A stretch of DNA of 64,000 nt. Origin: Ascoidea asiatica (Eukaryota > Ascomycota > Saccharomycetes > Ascoideales > Ascoideaceae). The stretch spans positions 186,001 through 250,000 of the forward strand of contig BCKQ01000017.1 in assembly GCA_001600695.1 (NCBI GenBank). The letters are read 5' to 3'. How positions within the stretch are numbered: position 1 is the stretch's first letter; each line of letters begins with the position of its first letter. Both the position numbers and the translations under genes were made by a program. The notes under the pieces are model-generated. The model worked only from the letters and a program-made list of their open reading frames with translations. It was not told the DNA's origin and made no database searches. This document shows, one piece after another, positions 52,432-62,529 of this stretch.

Positions 52432-53675
52432 TTTTAATAAATATAAATATATATACAGAATATATGGTTTTTTTTAGTTTTAAACTTTTTTTTTTTTTTT
52501 GGTTTTAATTAAATTAATTTATAATTTAATGATAAAGGGAATATAGGCAATAAGATAAAAATAATTATTAAAATTTGATTTAATGATTATTTTCTACAGT
52601 TTTAAATCTAAAATTATTTAAAATTAAAAATGAAATATAAAATATGAATATAAAAATCTATTGAAGAATCTTAAAATAAATAGAAATATATATAAAAAAA
52701 AAGATATCAAAACCAATAATAAAGATAATTCATTCAATTAATATATTGTATGTAAGAGAGTGATTTGACTGTTTCAAACACGGCCTATTAAAAAAATAAA
52801 AAAAAAGAAAGGAATATTTCATGGGCAGTGGAAATACCGTACTTTAGCAGAGTGAGTGTGGACCGCTAGAGCAGTGCTGGGTCGGAATAGAGTTGTGTTA
52901 GTGGATAAAAAGAAAAAGTGAAAAATATTTCTTTCCAGACGACCAGATCTACGGCGTATAATTGGCTGGCAACGGCACTCTTACCCGGACACCCCTGGCT
53001 GGGATCGATCTCCAGCGCAATTTCCTCGCGACCCTCGCCAAAGCAGTAAAAAAGCCAAAACGTTTCTTCTTTTTCGTGACAATTTATTTAATAAGCACTG
53101 TACAGGGACTGCAGCTTAAAGCAGAAGTACTCGTAGTCTGGCCTTAACGACCACCATCGACGAACTTTTTTGACGAACCACTGCCAAAGCTCAGCCACAG
53201 AAGCTCCCTGAAAGGCAAATGACTGGCTAGGATGTTAGAGCCCTGCTCGTTTACTGTGAAATGTTGTTTTTTAACGCTACTTTAAAAAATTACGTAATGA
53301 GATGCTTTTTCCGATTCCGGATTTCTGTATTGAAAATCCGAGTTCTTTAACTATGCATTGTAGTTTTTCCGCTTCTTTCAACGCACTTCCCAAAAGAGGT
53401 TGTTTATGTGGGCTCTACGTAAATTAATACCAAAACCTCATTCACAGATCACAAATCATATCAAGATATTAAGCTTCTTATGATATTACTGACATTATCA
53501 CTGATAATATTAATAAGATATTATCACACCAATAGGTATTTTGAGACTAATCCAGAGAAATCAGAAGAGTTTACTTCTTCTAGGGGAATCTCTTGAGAAA
53601 AGTTATTTGATTTAATGAGGCACCAAATAAAAGATAAATATTAATTGATTATCTTATAATGATTTTATTTGAATA
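52432..53675. promoter_or_regulatory. MIR1 promoter region, GC-rich island
   Basis: AT-rich next to MIR1, then a strong GC island (about 52765-53260). The 61-codon frame in the island is not a gene. TTACCCGG at 52981-52988 is an exact Reb1-type core (CCGGGTAA inverted) about 550 bp upstream of MIR1. CCGGAT and ATCCG units lie at 53317-53340. The far end is the 3' region of the GTPase-like gene. Confidence 0.55.
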
Positions 53676-54446
53676 TCATTTGGCATCATCTGGAAGAAAT
53701 TCGTAATCATATAAAAATTTAGAAATTGATTGAAATAATTCTTCAATATTTTCATTGTTTTTCGATGAACATTCAAAAAAGCCATTTGCATATAATTCAT
53801 AAGTTAATTTTTCACAATCTTTTAGTTTAACCACATAGTTATTTATGTTATTATAATTATAATTATCATTAACATTTTCATTATCATTATCATTGATAGT
53901 TTCATTGAATTTTTTTTTTTTTTTAGATTGAAATTTTATTAAAAATTTAGAAAAATTATTTTTTTTTTCCATAGAAAATGAAGATTTATTTTGAATATTC
54001 TTAAAACATTCAATTTTTAAATCTCCTTTTAAAGCAACTATGAAAAATGGTATTTTAATATTTAATTTTTCTTTAGAATATAAAATTATTTTATACCATA
54101 ATTTTTTTATATCTAGATATGATTCATAATTATCATATGAACAACAAATTAATATGAAATCAATACTTTTTAAATCATATAATAAATCAATAAAATTTAT
54201 AATATCATTTTCATTTTTATTAAAATTGAAATTTAATAATATTTCTGAATTTAAATCATTTATATTTAAACATAATTTAAATCCATAATTATATATATTA
54301 ACATCAATTGGATCTAAAAATGAAGGTAAATTATCCTTTATTGGCAACTTTCCATTATTTTTTAATGCCATTAATAATGAAGTTTTACCAATTTTAGAAT
54401 TTCCAACAACAAGAAGTTTTTTCTTTAATATTGTTACTTTCTTCAT
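53676..54446 (-). CDS. Divergent Rho/Ras-like small GTPase, no CaaX
   Basis: 256 residues with a P-loop at 15-22 (GNSKIGKT in KKLLVVGNSKIGKTSLLMAL), a central strand-helix pattern (SIDFILICCSYDNYESYLDIKKLWYK in part) typical of Rho/Ras folds, and a G5-like ECSSKNNENIEELF near 228-241. Other features are unusual. The usual DxxGQE switch II is replaced by LNINDLNSE. The G4 (T/N)KxD is ALKGDL, keeping only K and D around a Gly. A Lys/Asp/Asn insertion (about 160-205) sits where Rho proteins have an insert helix. The C-terminus is DDAK with no prenylation Cys. It may bind nucleotide weakly or act as a pseudo-GTPase. I cannot name an orthologue. Confidence 0.72.
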   Translation of the reverse strand: MKKVTILKKKLLVVGNSKIGKTSLLMALKNNGKLPIKDNLPSFLDPIDVNIYNYGFKLCLNINDLNSEILLNFNFNKNENDIINFIDLLYDLKSIDFILICCSYDNYESYLDIKKLWYKIILYSKEKLNIKIPFFIVALKGDLKIECFKNIQNKSSFSMEKKNNFSKFLIKFQSKKKKKFNETINDNDNENVNDNYNYNNINNYVVKLKDCEKLTYELYANGFFECSSKNNENIEELFQSISKFLYDYEFLPDDAK

Positions 54447-55941
54447 TATTTATTCTTTGATTTCTTTCTCTTTTGAAATTTTGATTTATTTTATCTCTTT
54501 GATATATATTTAGCTACTCAATAACTTTTAAAGAATATATATATATATATATATTTCAAAAGTCATATTTTCAAAAAGCTATCATTATAACTATTTACTT
54601 TACCATTTTTTTCAACAGTTATTTGATTACTCAATTTTTCAATTATATCATTATTGTTTAATGCTTCTTTAATAACTTGATCATCCCTTTGCTTCACAAT
54701 AAGAATTATACCCTCAAGATCAGACATACCCCTTCATATTGGACTATTCTTCTTTTTTATCATTATGTTTCAAGAATTAAAATCAAATCATTTGTTTTAA
54801 TGGTGTTATAAAAATGTTTCAGGAATATCGATAAATATATGAAAAATCAGATAGCACGCAGAGAGCTGCCTTATAGCGTACAAAAAAGTATATTAATGTA
54901 TGTGAAGGTATACTCATGTACAAACACATTAAAATGCATGTATATAACCGTACCCACGTTTTTGTGCATATCTCATAATTCCAGATTGGTGGGTCCAATG
55001 TACTTCTTTAAATCACGTGCCTCGCGGGAAATGATTTTTGTAAACAAAACACATAAACATAAAAACAACAAAGATAAATAGAAATAAATATAAATATAAA
55101 CAAAAACAAACAAATGGAAAAGAATTGAAATAGTGAGAACATCTTCAGCAAACCCTTTTCCACAACCTCTTTTTTCTGTTTTGGTTATTATCCTCTTTTC
55201 TATTCTCATATCGCGTATTATTGTTTTATCATCTTATCCTTTTATCTGTTAGTGAAATTAAATTCAATTTCAAATTCAAAATTTAGAATTAGAATTAATT
55301 ATTATAGAAAAATAATAACTAGAAAATAAAAGTGAATCTAGTGAATATAATTATTTAATCATTATATTATTATTTCAGTATATGCTATCTATTATTGCAT
55401 AAGATTAGCAACAAAATTAAAATTTATAAAACAATATTTTATTAATAATTTATCTACAATTAAATCTAAAATCATAATCGGAATTAAAATCGGAATCTGG
55501 AATTGGAATTGGAATTAAAATTAGAATTAGAATTAGAACTAGAATTATAATAGGAAATAAAATAATTAATCAATATTGTTAATATAATCAATATACTTAT
55601 TTCAATAGTTTATTTTGTATTTTTTAATGTCAGTTTTTAATTTGCTAATATTTCAAAACTTTTCAAATTCAAGCATAATCTAGAGATTAACATAAATTAT
55701 ATTAACCTTTTTTGCTGAATGTTATCTAGAAACAATTAAAATTGTTATTAAATTTTACTCATTTATTCACTTCATTCCTCATAACACTTAAAATAATATC
55801 ATCTTATTTGATATTTCATATCTCGTATCTTATATTTCATATTTCATATCATATAACAAATTTATATCTACAAATATTTGAAATAAAAATAAACATAATT
55901 AAAAGCTTATTAAATTTTCAAAAAAATTTAGGCAAAAAAAT
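54447..55941. promoter_or_regulatory. Divergent region GTPase-like gene/DSN1
   Basis: No gene is convincing. A (TA)n run at about 54535-54553. A GC-richer island at about 54850-55035 contains ACCCACG (54950), CCAGATTGGTGGGT (54981-54994, the unassigned 14-bp motif in reverse), and ATCACGTG (55012-55019, Cbf1-type). A CCTCGCGGGAAA stretch follows. AT-rich repeats, (GGAATT)n-like at 55497-55550, lead up to DSN1. Confidence 0.5.
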
Positions 55942-58566
55942 ATGCCTCCAAGAAAAAAAAATACAAATGCAAAAAAGAAATCTGTAGTTTCAACTTTATC
56001 AAATTCATCAAATAAAAGTATAGATAATAATTTAATTAAAACAAATAAAATAAGTAAAATATTAACTAGATCTAAAAATTTGAGATCAAATTCTTCAATT
56101 ATTAATAATTCTTCTATAATTTATTCTTCTCAAAATAATATTAATTATTCTCAAATAGAAGATGATGACGGTTTTCAATTCACTAGATTATCAAATACTT
56201 CTTCAATAATTAATGATAATAAATCTAATAGATCTTTAAAGTCTATAAAATCAAATAATAAATCATATTTTTCAACAAATAATATTCTTGAAGATATAAA
56301 TGAAAATGAGGAATCTGATCAAAGTTTTATTCGACAAAATAATTTAATACCCATTAATATTAAAAAGGAAAAAAAAGGGAAATTAATATTGAATGGAAAC
56401 AACAATCAAAATAATAATCGCAATGTTAATCGTAGTCTTAATAATAAATTAATATCAAAAAAAAAAGATAGAGGGGAAAACAATTTAATAGCTTTAAACT
56501 TTGACAATAATAATATAGAAAATAACAAAGATTTCAAAAAAATAAAAGTAAAAACAAAAACAGCAAAGCCAAAAACGGTTAAATCAAAATCTACAAAAGT
56601 AACAAAATCTTCGAGTAAAAAAAGAAAGCATGAGAAAGATAATGTGGAAAATAATCGGGATATTTTTTTCAATAATAATGATAAAGATAATACTCAAAAA
56701 CCAGAAAGAAAATCAAAAAGACAGAAAAATTCTTCAACTCAAAAAAATTATTCTCATGAAAATGATTTGATTGATATTGATTCAAGTTTAATTGATAAAG
56801 TAATACTTAAACCAAAGTCAAAATCATATTCAAAACAAGAAATAAAAGATAGATCAAGTTCAGATGAAATAATTGGTAATACAATTATAAAATCAAAAGT
56901 AAGAAGTTCCAATTCTTTGAAAGAAAAAAAAATTCAAAATGGTAAAAAAGAAAATCAGAAAGAAAGTCAATTAAAAAGGTCTATAAAATCTACTTTAATC
57001 ACAAGTGAAGATGAGAATGTAATAGAGAATAATGTCGAAGAAGATGATGATCTTATTATTGTTTCAAAAAATCAGAATAATGAATTGATTAATAACTTAA
57101 ATAATACTAAGAAGATTAAATCTAAGAAAAACATAAAACATAATAAGACTTCTAAAAGTGATAATTTAGATAAAAAACGAGATAAAAAACAAATTATAAA
57201 AATTCACAAAATAAGTAAAAATGAAGAATATTTACAAATTGAATCAATAGAAAAACAAAAATTACAAATATCAGATTCTCCAATACGGCGAAATCAAAAT
57301 AATAAAAATAATAATTATCAATCAGATATAGTACAAAGAAGATCATCTTTAGGTCAAAGAGGTAAAAGAACATCTTCTATTGGAAATGGATTCATTGCAA
57401 CACCTCATAATGATACAGATCCTAAAACTTTTTATAAACATTTTGATTCATCATTACCAGATCCTCATAAGATGAGACAACTTTTAGTGTGGTGTTTTAA
57501 AAGACAACAAACTATTGATAATTTAAAAAAAGAAGATTATAATTCAAGATCAAAATCAAGAAGTAAAAAGAATAAAGAAGAAAAACGAAATATGGAAATA
57601 GCTAAAAATATTGCGAAAGTAATAAAAGATGAAATAATAAAAGATTTAGCAGATGGAAAAATAAATACATCTTGGTGGAATCATAATGATAATATTAATA
57701 TTGATAGAGATTCTAAAAGTATTAAACGTTTACCAAATAGTCAAAATATAATGAATAAAACAAATTTAATTATATTTCAAAAGAAATTGGCAGAACTTCA
57801 AAAAGAAAGTAAATCTTGGGAAAATATAAATTCTAAATATATTTCTAATGATGAATCAATAAATTCCAAATTTAAAGAAGAAATTTTAAATAAAACAAAA
57901 GAAATTAAAAATAAATTAAATGAAAAATTAAATGAAAAATTAAATATTGATGAAAAAATTAAATTAATTGAATTGGAAATTGAAGAAAATAAAATTAAAA
58001 ATAAAAAAGAAAATGAAAAAGTTAAAGAAAAATTAAATTCATTAGATTTAAAAGATTCAAAAGATTTAATTAAAAATTTTGAAAAAATTGATAAAAGTTT
58101 TGATAATGAATTTTTTCCTTTAGTTCAAAAATTTACTGAATTTTCTATGAAATTAGGATCAAATGATAAAATAATGTCAATTTATAATGAAAAAGAAATT
58201 AAAAAATATGATAAATTGATCAAGGATTATACTAATAAAATAAATGTTGATGAAGCATCAATATTTAAAAATAATAATGAAGAATTTGAAAATGATAGTA
58301 ATAATTCTTTAGTTTCTTTAGATTCAGATTTAGATTCAAATTCAGATTCAGATTCAAACGAAATAGAAATGGAAATGGAAATGGAAATGGAAATGGAAAT
58401 GGAAAATGAAAAAGTTAATAGAAAAAAGAAAGATAAAGAGAAAGATAAAGATAAGGAAAAAGAGAGAGAATTAGAAATTGAATTGAAAAAGAAATTAGAA
58501 ATTATGGAGAATATTGATCAAATTGATTTATTAAAAGGAATATCAAGAATTGATCATAATAAGTAA
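55942..58566 (+). CDS. DSN1: Kinetochore MIND/Mis12 complex subunit Dsn1
   Basis: Dsn1 (Mis13) links the inner kinetochore to Ndc80 and Spc105 within the MIND complex. The diagnostic block is near residues 493-595: KTFYKHFDSSLPDPHKMRQL, then LVWCFKRQQTID, then IAKNIAKVIKDEIIKDLADG and KINTSWWNH. That is the Mis13/Dsn1 family core. Helical coiled-coil segments follow (about 615-770). The N-terminal 480 residues are basic, Ser/Lys/Asn-rich and probably disordered, with SSLGQRGKRTSSIGNG (about 473-488) as a candidate regulated motif like the Aurora B-controlled region of Dsn1. It is longer than yeast Dsn1 (576). The end has acidic and Met-Glu repeats from GAAATG tandem DNA. Confidence 0.88.
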   Translation: MPPRKKNTNAKKKSVVSTLSNSSNKSIDNNLIKTNKISKILTRSKNLRSNSSIINNSSIIYSSQNNINYSQIEDDDGFQFTRLSNTSSIINDNKSNRSLKSIKSNNKSYFSTNNILEDINENEESDQSFIRQNNLIPINIKKEKKGKLILNGNNNQNNNRNVNRSLNNKLISKKKDRGENNLIALNFDNNNIENNKDFKKIKVKTKTAKPKTVKSKSTKVTKSSSKKRKHEKDNVENNRDIFFNNNDKDNTQKPERKSKRQKNSSTQKNYSHENDLIDIDSSLIDKVILKPKSKSYSKQEIKDRSSSDEIIGNTIIKSKVRSSNSLKEKKIQNGKKENQKESQLKRSIKSTLITSEDENVIENNVEEDDDLIIVSKNQNNELINNLNNTKKIKSKKNIKHNKTSKSDNLDKKRDKKQIIKIHKISKNEEYLQIESIEKQKLQISDSPIRRNQNNKNNNYQSDIVQRRSSLGQRGKRTSSIGNGFIATPHNDTDPKTFYKHFDSSLPDPHKMRQLLVWCFKRQQTIDNLKKEDYNSRSKSRSKKNKEEKRNMEIAKNIAKVIKDEIIKDLADGKINTSWWNHNDNINIDRDSKSIKRLPNSQNIMNKTNLIIFQKKLAELQKESKSWENINSKYISNDESINSKFKEEILNKTKEIKNKLNEKLNEKLNIDEKIKLIELEIEENKIKNKKENEKVKEKLNSLDLKDSKDLIKNFEKIDKSFDNEFFPLVQKFTEFSMKLGSNDKIMSIYNEKEIKKYDKLIKDYTNKINVDEASIFKNNNEEFENDSNNSLVSLDSDLDSNSDSDSNEIEMEMEMEMEMEMENEKVNRKKKDKEKDKDKEKERELEIELKKKLEIMENIDQIDLLKGISRIDHNK

Positions 58567-59077
58567 ATAAATAAATTTTTTTGAATTGTAAATTAGTCAG
58601 TCCATTTATTAATGAAAATTAAAATGATCAAGGATGTTATTATTATTTTTGTTTTTTATAAGTTGTTATTTTTATTACGGTTATTGTTAATATGGTTATT
58701 GTTAATGTGATGCTTTTTTTTTAATTTATTTAGTGTATAATAGTAAATTTTGTTTATTTGTATGATTAGAATATTATTTTCAGTAAAGTTAGTTAATTGT
58801 GTTGTAGAAGGATGATAATTAGAAATTAAATAAATAAAATATAAAAAACAAAAAAACAATTGAGACCGGAATTGGGGATCTTTTTAGAAAAATAGATCAT
58901 GTGACTTTTGTTAGCTTTTCTGAGAAAGAAGTCAACAAGCAGAAAGGCAATGCAACTGTGGCAGTTGAAAGAAGAGAAGAAGAAAGAAGAAAGAAGATGG
59001 AAGATGGAAGATGGAAGATGGTGGTGAAGAGTAATCAGATAACAGATAACAGAGCAGTGAATTGAAGAGCAGATGAG
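58567..59077. promoter_or_regulatory. DSN1 3' region and TRS20 promoter
   Basis: An AT-rich 3' part (with TTATTGTTAATATGG repeats near 58680), then purine-rich DNA from about 58970 to 59025 made of GAAGAAAGA and GGAAGAT tandem units. A short out-of-frame ATG (59073, stop at 59097-59099) overlaps the TRS20 start. Confidence 0.55.
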
Positions 59078-59628
59078 ATGTCGTACTACTTTGCTATGAT
59101 AGGGACTAGAGATAATCCCATATATGAAGCAGAATTTGGAACATTCAAACAAGGAGGAGATGGAACTTCAAAAGTGAGTATTGATAATAATAGTAGTAAT
59201 AGTAATAGTAATCAATGGTTATTAGATGATTGTTTTTATTATGATTAAGAGTGAAACTAACAATTTGAATTGTAAAAATTTGATAATTAATTTTTTAGTT
59301 CACAAATGAAATGAAAGAACTTAATCCATTTATAATACATTCATCATTAGATATAGTTGAAGATTTACAATGGGCAACAAATTCATTATATTTAAGAATT
59401 ATTGATAATTATTATGGATATTATGTTAGTGCATATGTTACAGCAACAAATATAAAATTTTTATTATTACATGAAAATAAAAATGAAGAAAATATTAAAC
59501 AATTTTTTCTTGAAATTAATGATTTATATGTTAAAACATTAATGAATCCATTTTATACAATTAATGATCCAATAAAGAGTTTATTATTTGATGAAAAAAT
59601 AAAAATATTGGCAAAGAAGTTTCTATAG
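59078..59628 (+). CDS. TRS20: TRAPP subunit Trs20 (sedlin), one intron
   Basis: Longin-fold subunit shared by the TRAPP complexes (Rab activators and tethers in ER-Golgi traffic). Exon 1 is 59078-59173, encoding MSYYFAMIGTRDNPIYEAEF and 12 more residues. The intron is 59174-59298 and exon 2 is 59299-59628, giving 141 residues. Exon 2 opens FTNEMKELNPFIIHSSLDIV and ends with the family blocks LYVKTLMNPFYTINDPIKS and ILAKKFL. The join restores the yeast Trs20 pattern (YFAIIGKKDNPVYEIEF, then DLKELNPFILHASLDIVEDL). The intron begins GTGAGT, ends TTTTAG and has AACTAAC at 59255-59261. Without splicing there is an in-frame stop at 59246-59248. Confidence 0.95.
59174..59298 (+). other. Spliceosomal intron of TRS20
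   Basis: 125 nt. The 5' site is GTGAGT, a departure from the GTATGT usual in budding yeast. The branch site AACTAAC is at 59255-59261, 38 nt before the 3' TTTTAG. The length is not a multiple of three, and retention would stop translation. The only protein-gene intron I can support in the window. Confidence 0.93.
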
Positions 59629-60826
59629 AGGATAATAATAATAATAATAACAATAATACTAAAATGGTTAAATTTATAGCTTTCAATTCTCTATCATATA
59701 AGAAAAGCACTTGAAACTTTTAAAATACTTTCCTTTCCTTTTTTTTATAGTCTGAGGCTGTGAACGAAAGGCAGAATATTCTCAATGATGAAGTGACGTT
59801 TAAAGTCTCTTGGAAATAAAACTTGAATAGAAATCCATCAACTGCAGCAGAATCAACATCAACAACACTGTTTTCAAAACGCCCGCCAGAGACCAAAGAA
59901 CTGGGTCGCAGTTTTTTGCACAAGAAGTGCTTTAAAAAGCATGTTAATACATATTCATGTCACGTGATTAATTTCAAAACGAGACCATTTATGTGGTTCT
60001 TATCTGCAACAGGGTGTATGCACATGTATGTTGCTGCTAAGCCAGTATAGTGGCAAGTGCAGTGCTCCGGTGGCGCTGTGCCGTGGCGTATGCGATTAGA
60101 GTGTTCTCGGCGTCATTTATTTCAGCTGGTCACGAGAGAACAAACACGAACACTGCAATCGATAATAATAATAATAATAAAACAACAACAATAATATTAA
60201 TAACTTGATTTAATACAATAGCAATAGAATAATAATAACATTAATAATAATAACATTAATAATAACAATCATCATAATCATTACACTTGATCTGGTTATC
60301 ACCCAACTTTTGCAATTATGACTGGGTTCTATTAAATTCTTTCCTTTATTCACCAATCATTCAAATCATCTTCAATTTGACTAGAAATATTAAATATTTC
60401 AACAGTCTTCTACTTTGAAAATGACTTGTTTCTTAATATAAACAGAACTAATTCTTATCAAAATTCTTAATTGGAATTGAAAAATTACATATTGAATTCA
60501 ATGAACAATTAAAATTAAGTATCAATTCAGTTTTCAATTAAAAATTCAACAAAAAATCCAAATAAAAAAAAGCTTTTGAATGAAGTTTGTTTTTGTACCT
60601 GAGTTTATATGATTGGGAAGTCTTTTGGAATAAAAAATTTACTTTTAAAATCTTTTAATAAAATGCCTCCTTTAAAATATTTTATATAATTATATCATAC
60701 AGTATATACTATTGTACATATAATAATGTATAAAATGAATCAAAAGATCTAATACTCTATTTTACAAAACTAATGTACTTTAAATCATATATTCAATATT
60801 AATTATACTAATCAATTATTTCAATA
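59629..60826. promoter_or_regulatory. TRS20 3' region and promoter of the COMT-like gene
   Basis: TCACGTGA at 59960-59967 is a palindromic Cbf1/bHLH-type box. A GC island at about 60045-60155 contains GTGGCGCTGTGCCGTGGCG. Then come AAT-type trinucleotide repeats (about 60160-60270) and long AT-rich DNA with ATACAGTATATAC near 60697. Frames over the island show no domain. Confidence 0.5.
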
Positions 60827-61879
60827 ATGTCACTTTCTATGAGCTTCACTTCACATTTAAATACAAGTTCTGATTCTTTATTATCCTTTGAAGAAAATAA
60901 AAATATAAATTCAAATTATTTAAATGATATTATTAATCAAATTATTAATAATAAAGATTCAATAAATTTATATAATAATAATCCAATAGATTTATTAAAT
61001 AAATTAATCAATTTAAAAAATCCTTCTGGAAATTTAATTTCAATTAATTATCAAAAGTTTAATTATTTATCTAAATTTTTTAATCAAAATTATTTAAATT
61101 TAAAAACTATTATTGAATCAAATTCAAATATTGGTTTTAATTCTATTTTTTTCTTAAATTTAATTAATAATTTAAATTTATATGATAATACTAATTTTTT
61201 TTATTTTATTATTGAACCAAATTTAAATTATTTTAATATTTTAAAAAATTTAATAAATTTAGTTTTTCCATTTAAAGATTCAAAACTTTTTTCAAAAAAA
61301 AATATAATTTTTTTAAATAATTCTTTAATTGATTCAATTAATATTATTAAAAAAAATTATAATATTTCAAATTTAAATTTATTATATCAAAATAATGATT
61401 ATTTAAATTTACAATTTAATAATCCTTTAAATTTTTTTCAATTAAATCAAAATTCTTCAAGTTTTTTATTAAATAATTTTAAAATTTTTGAATCTTCAAA
61501 TTTAATTAATAAAAATTCAATAATCATTTCTGATAATATTTTAAATTATCAAATTAATGATTTTATAGATTATATGAATTTAATACCTTCTGATAAATTT
61601 CAATTATCTAATTTCTTAATTCAAAATGGTTCTTATGATAATAATAATAATAATAAAAATAATAACAATAAAAAAAAATGGATTTATTTAGGTAAATGGA
61701 ATTTAACTTATGAAAATAATTTAATCAAATTCTCTAATAAAGATGATGATGATATTAATAATAATAAATATAATTTCAATCAAAAAATTCATGATGTAAA
61801 AGTTTATGATTATAAATATGAAGATGAAATTCAATTTGATGGGTTTTTAATAAGTACTTGTACAAATCTTCTTTCATAA
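60827..61879 (+). CDS. Catechol O-methyltransferase-like protein, probably degenerate
   Basis: 350 residues, extremely Asn/Leu/Ile-rich. By eye the order of elements follows the COMT-type SAM methyltransferase fold. KTIIESNSNIGFNSIFFLNL stands where COMT has its Gly-rich LELGxxxGYS motif. FFYFIIEPNLNYFNIL matches the strand ending in the acidic SAM-ribose residue. IIFLNNSLIDSINIIKK and LNLLYQNNDYLNL follow. NSIIISDNILNYQINDFIDY resembles the VxLADNVxxPGxPDFLxYV block. The Asp-Asn metal pair of that block is kept, but the Gly-rich loop is eroded and the third metal ligand Asp appears lost. It may be a divergent or inactive methyltransferase. Homology is inferred from pattern only. Confidence 0.5.
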   Translation: MSLSMSFTSHLNTSSDSLLSFEENKNINSNYLNDIINQIINNKDSINLYNNNPIDLLNKLINLKNPSGNLISINYQKFNYLSKFFNQNYLNLKTIIESNSNIGFNSIFFLNLINNLNLYDNTNFFYFIIEPNLNYFNILKNLINLVFPFKDSKLFSKKNIIFLNNSLIDSINIIKKNYNISNLNLLYQNNDYLNLQFNNPLNFFQLNQNSSSFLLNNFKIFESSNLINKNSIIISDNILNYQINDFIDYMNLIPSDKFQLSNFLIQNGSYDNNNNNKNNNNKKKWIYLGKWNLTYENNLIKFSNKDDDDINNNKYNFNQKIHDVKVYDYKYEDEIQFDGFLISTCTNLLS

Positions 61880-62529
61880 ATTTCATTCATCCTTGCATTA
61901 TATTTACTCTTTTCTCTTTTCTCTTTTCTTTTTTCTTTATATATTATATAAAAGTTTCAAAATTTCATTCTCTGTGTATCTTTCATTATATCATTAATTT
62001 CATTTCATTTCTTTTCTTTTCCATTCTCAAATGATCTTCAAATCGTTTATCTTCATTCAAATTAGATAACCATTGAAAATTTAATATTTTTCAATAAAAC
62101 ATTTCAATTTATTCAAATAAATCACAAATTATGAATTAAACTCTAAATTTATATTAATTTTAATGCTAATTTTATATATTAATAATATAAAATTGTAGAT
62201 AAATGTTAAAAAGTTTATATATGTGAATGAAGAGGTAAAAAATAAAAATAAAAAAAAAAAGTATTAAAAATGAAATAAAAATGAAGCTATAAACTCAAAA
62301 ATGAAAAACTATTCAAAAATAAAAATTTAAATAAATTAAGAATAAAAATTGTTTTTAAAAATTCAATTTTGGTTAACTGAATTTTTTTTCACCTATTATC
62401 ATGAAGAGATAATTAGAACAAATTAAAATGAAAAAAAAAATTAAAAAATACTTCCAAAATCTCCAATTTAAATATTACCAATCCAAAAAAATGAGGATAA
62501 AAAGATAAATGTATATAAAAAAAAAATCA
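61880..62529. other. Convergent intergenic COMT-like/SKT5
   Basis: AT-rich, no gene. TTTTCTC pyrimidine repeats at about 61908-61940 follow the COMT-like stop, and A-rich DNA precedes the SKT5 stop. Confidence 0.6.

Noticed and set aside
55012-55019. ATCACGTG as a centromere CDEI element
   Set aside because: No CDEIII-like TTTCCGAA follows at the expected distance; a Cbf1/bHLH promoter site is simpler.
58826-59152. 108-codon minus-strand frame over the TRS20 start
   Set aside because: Antisense of purine-rich DNA and TRS20 exon 1; TRS20 exon 1 is conserved.
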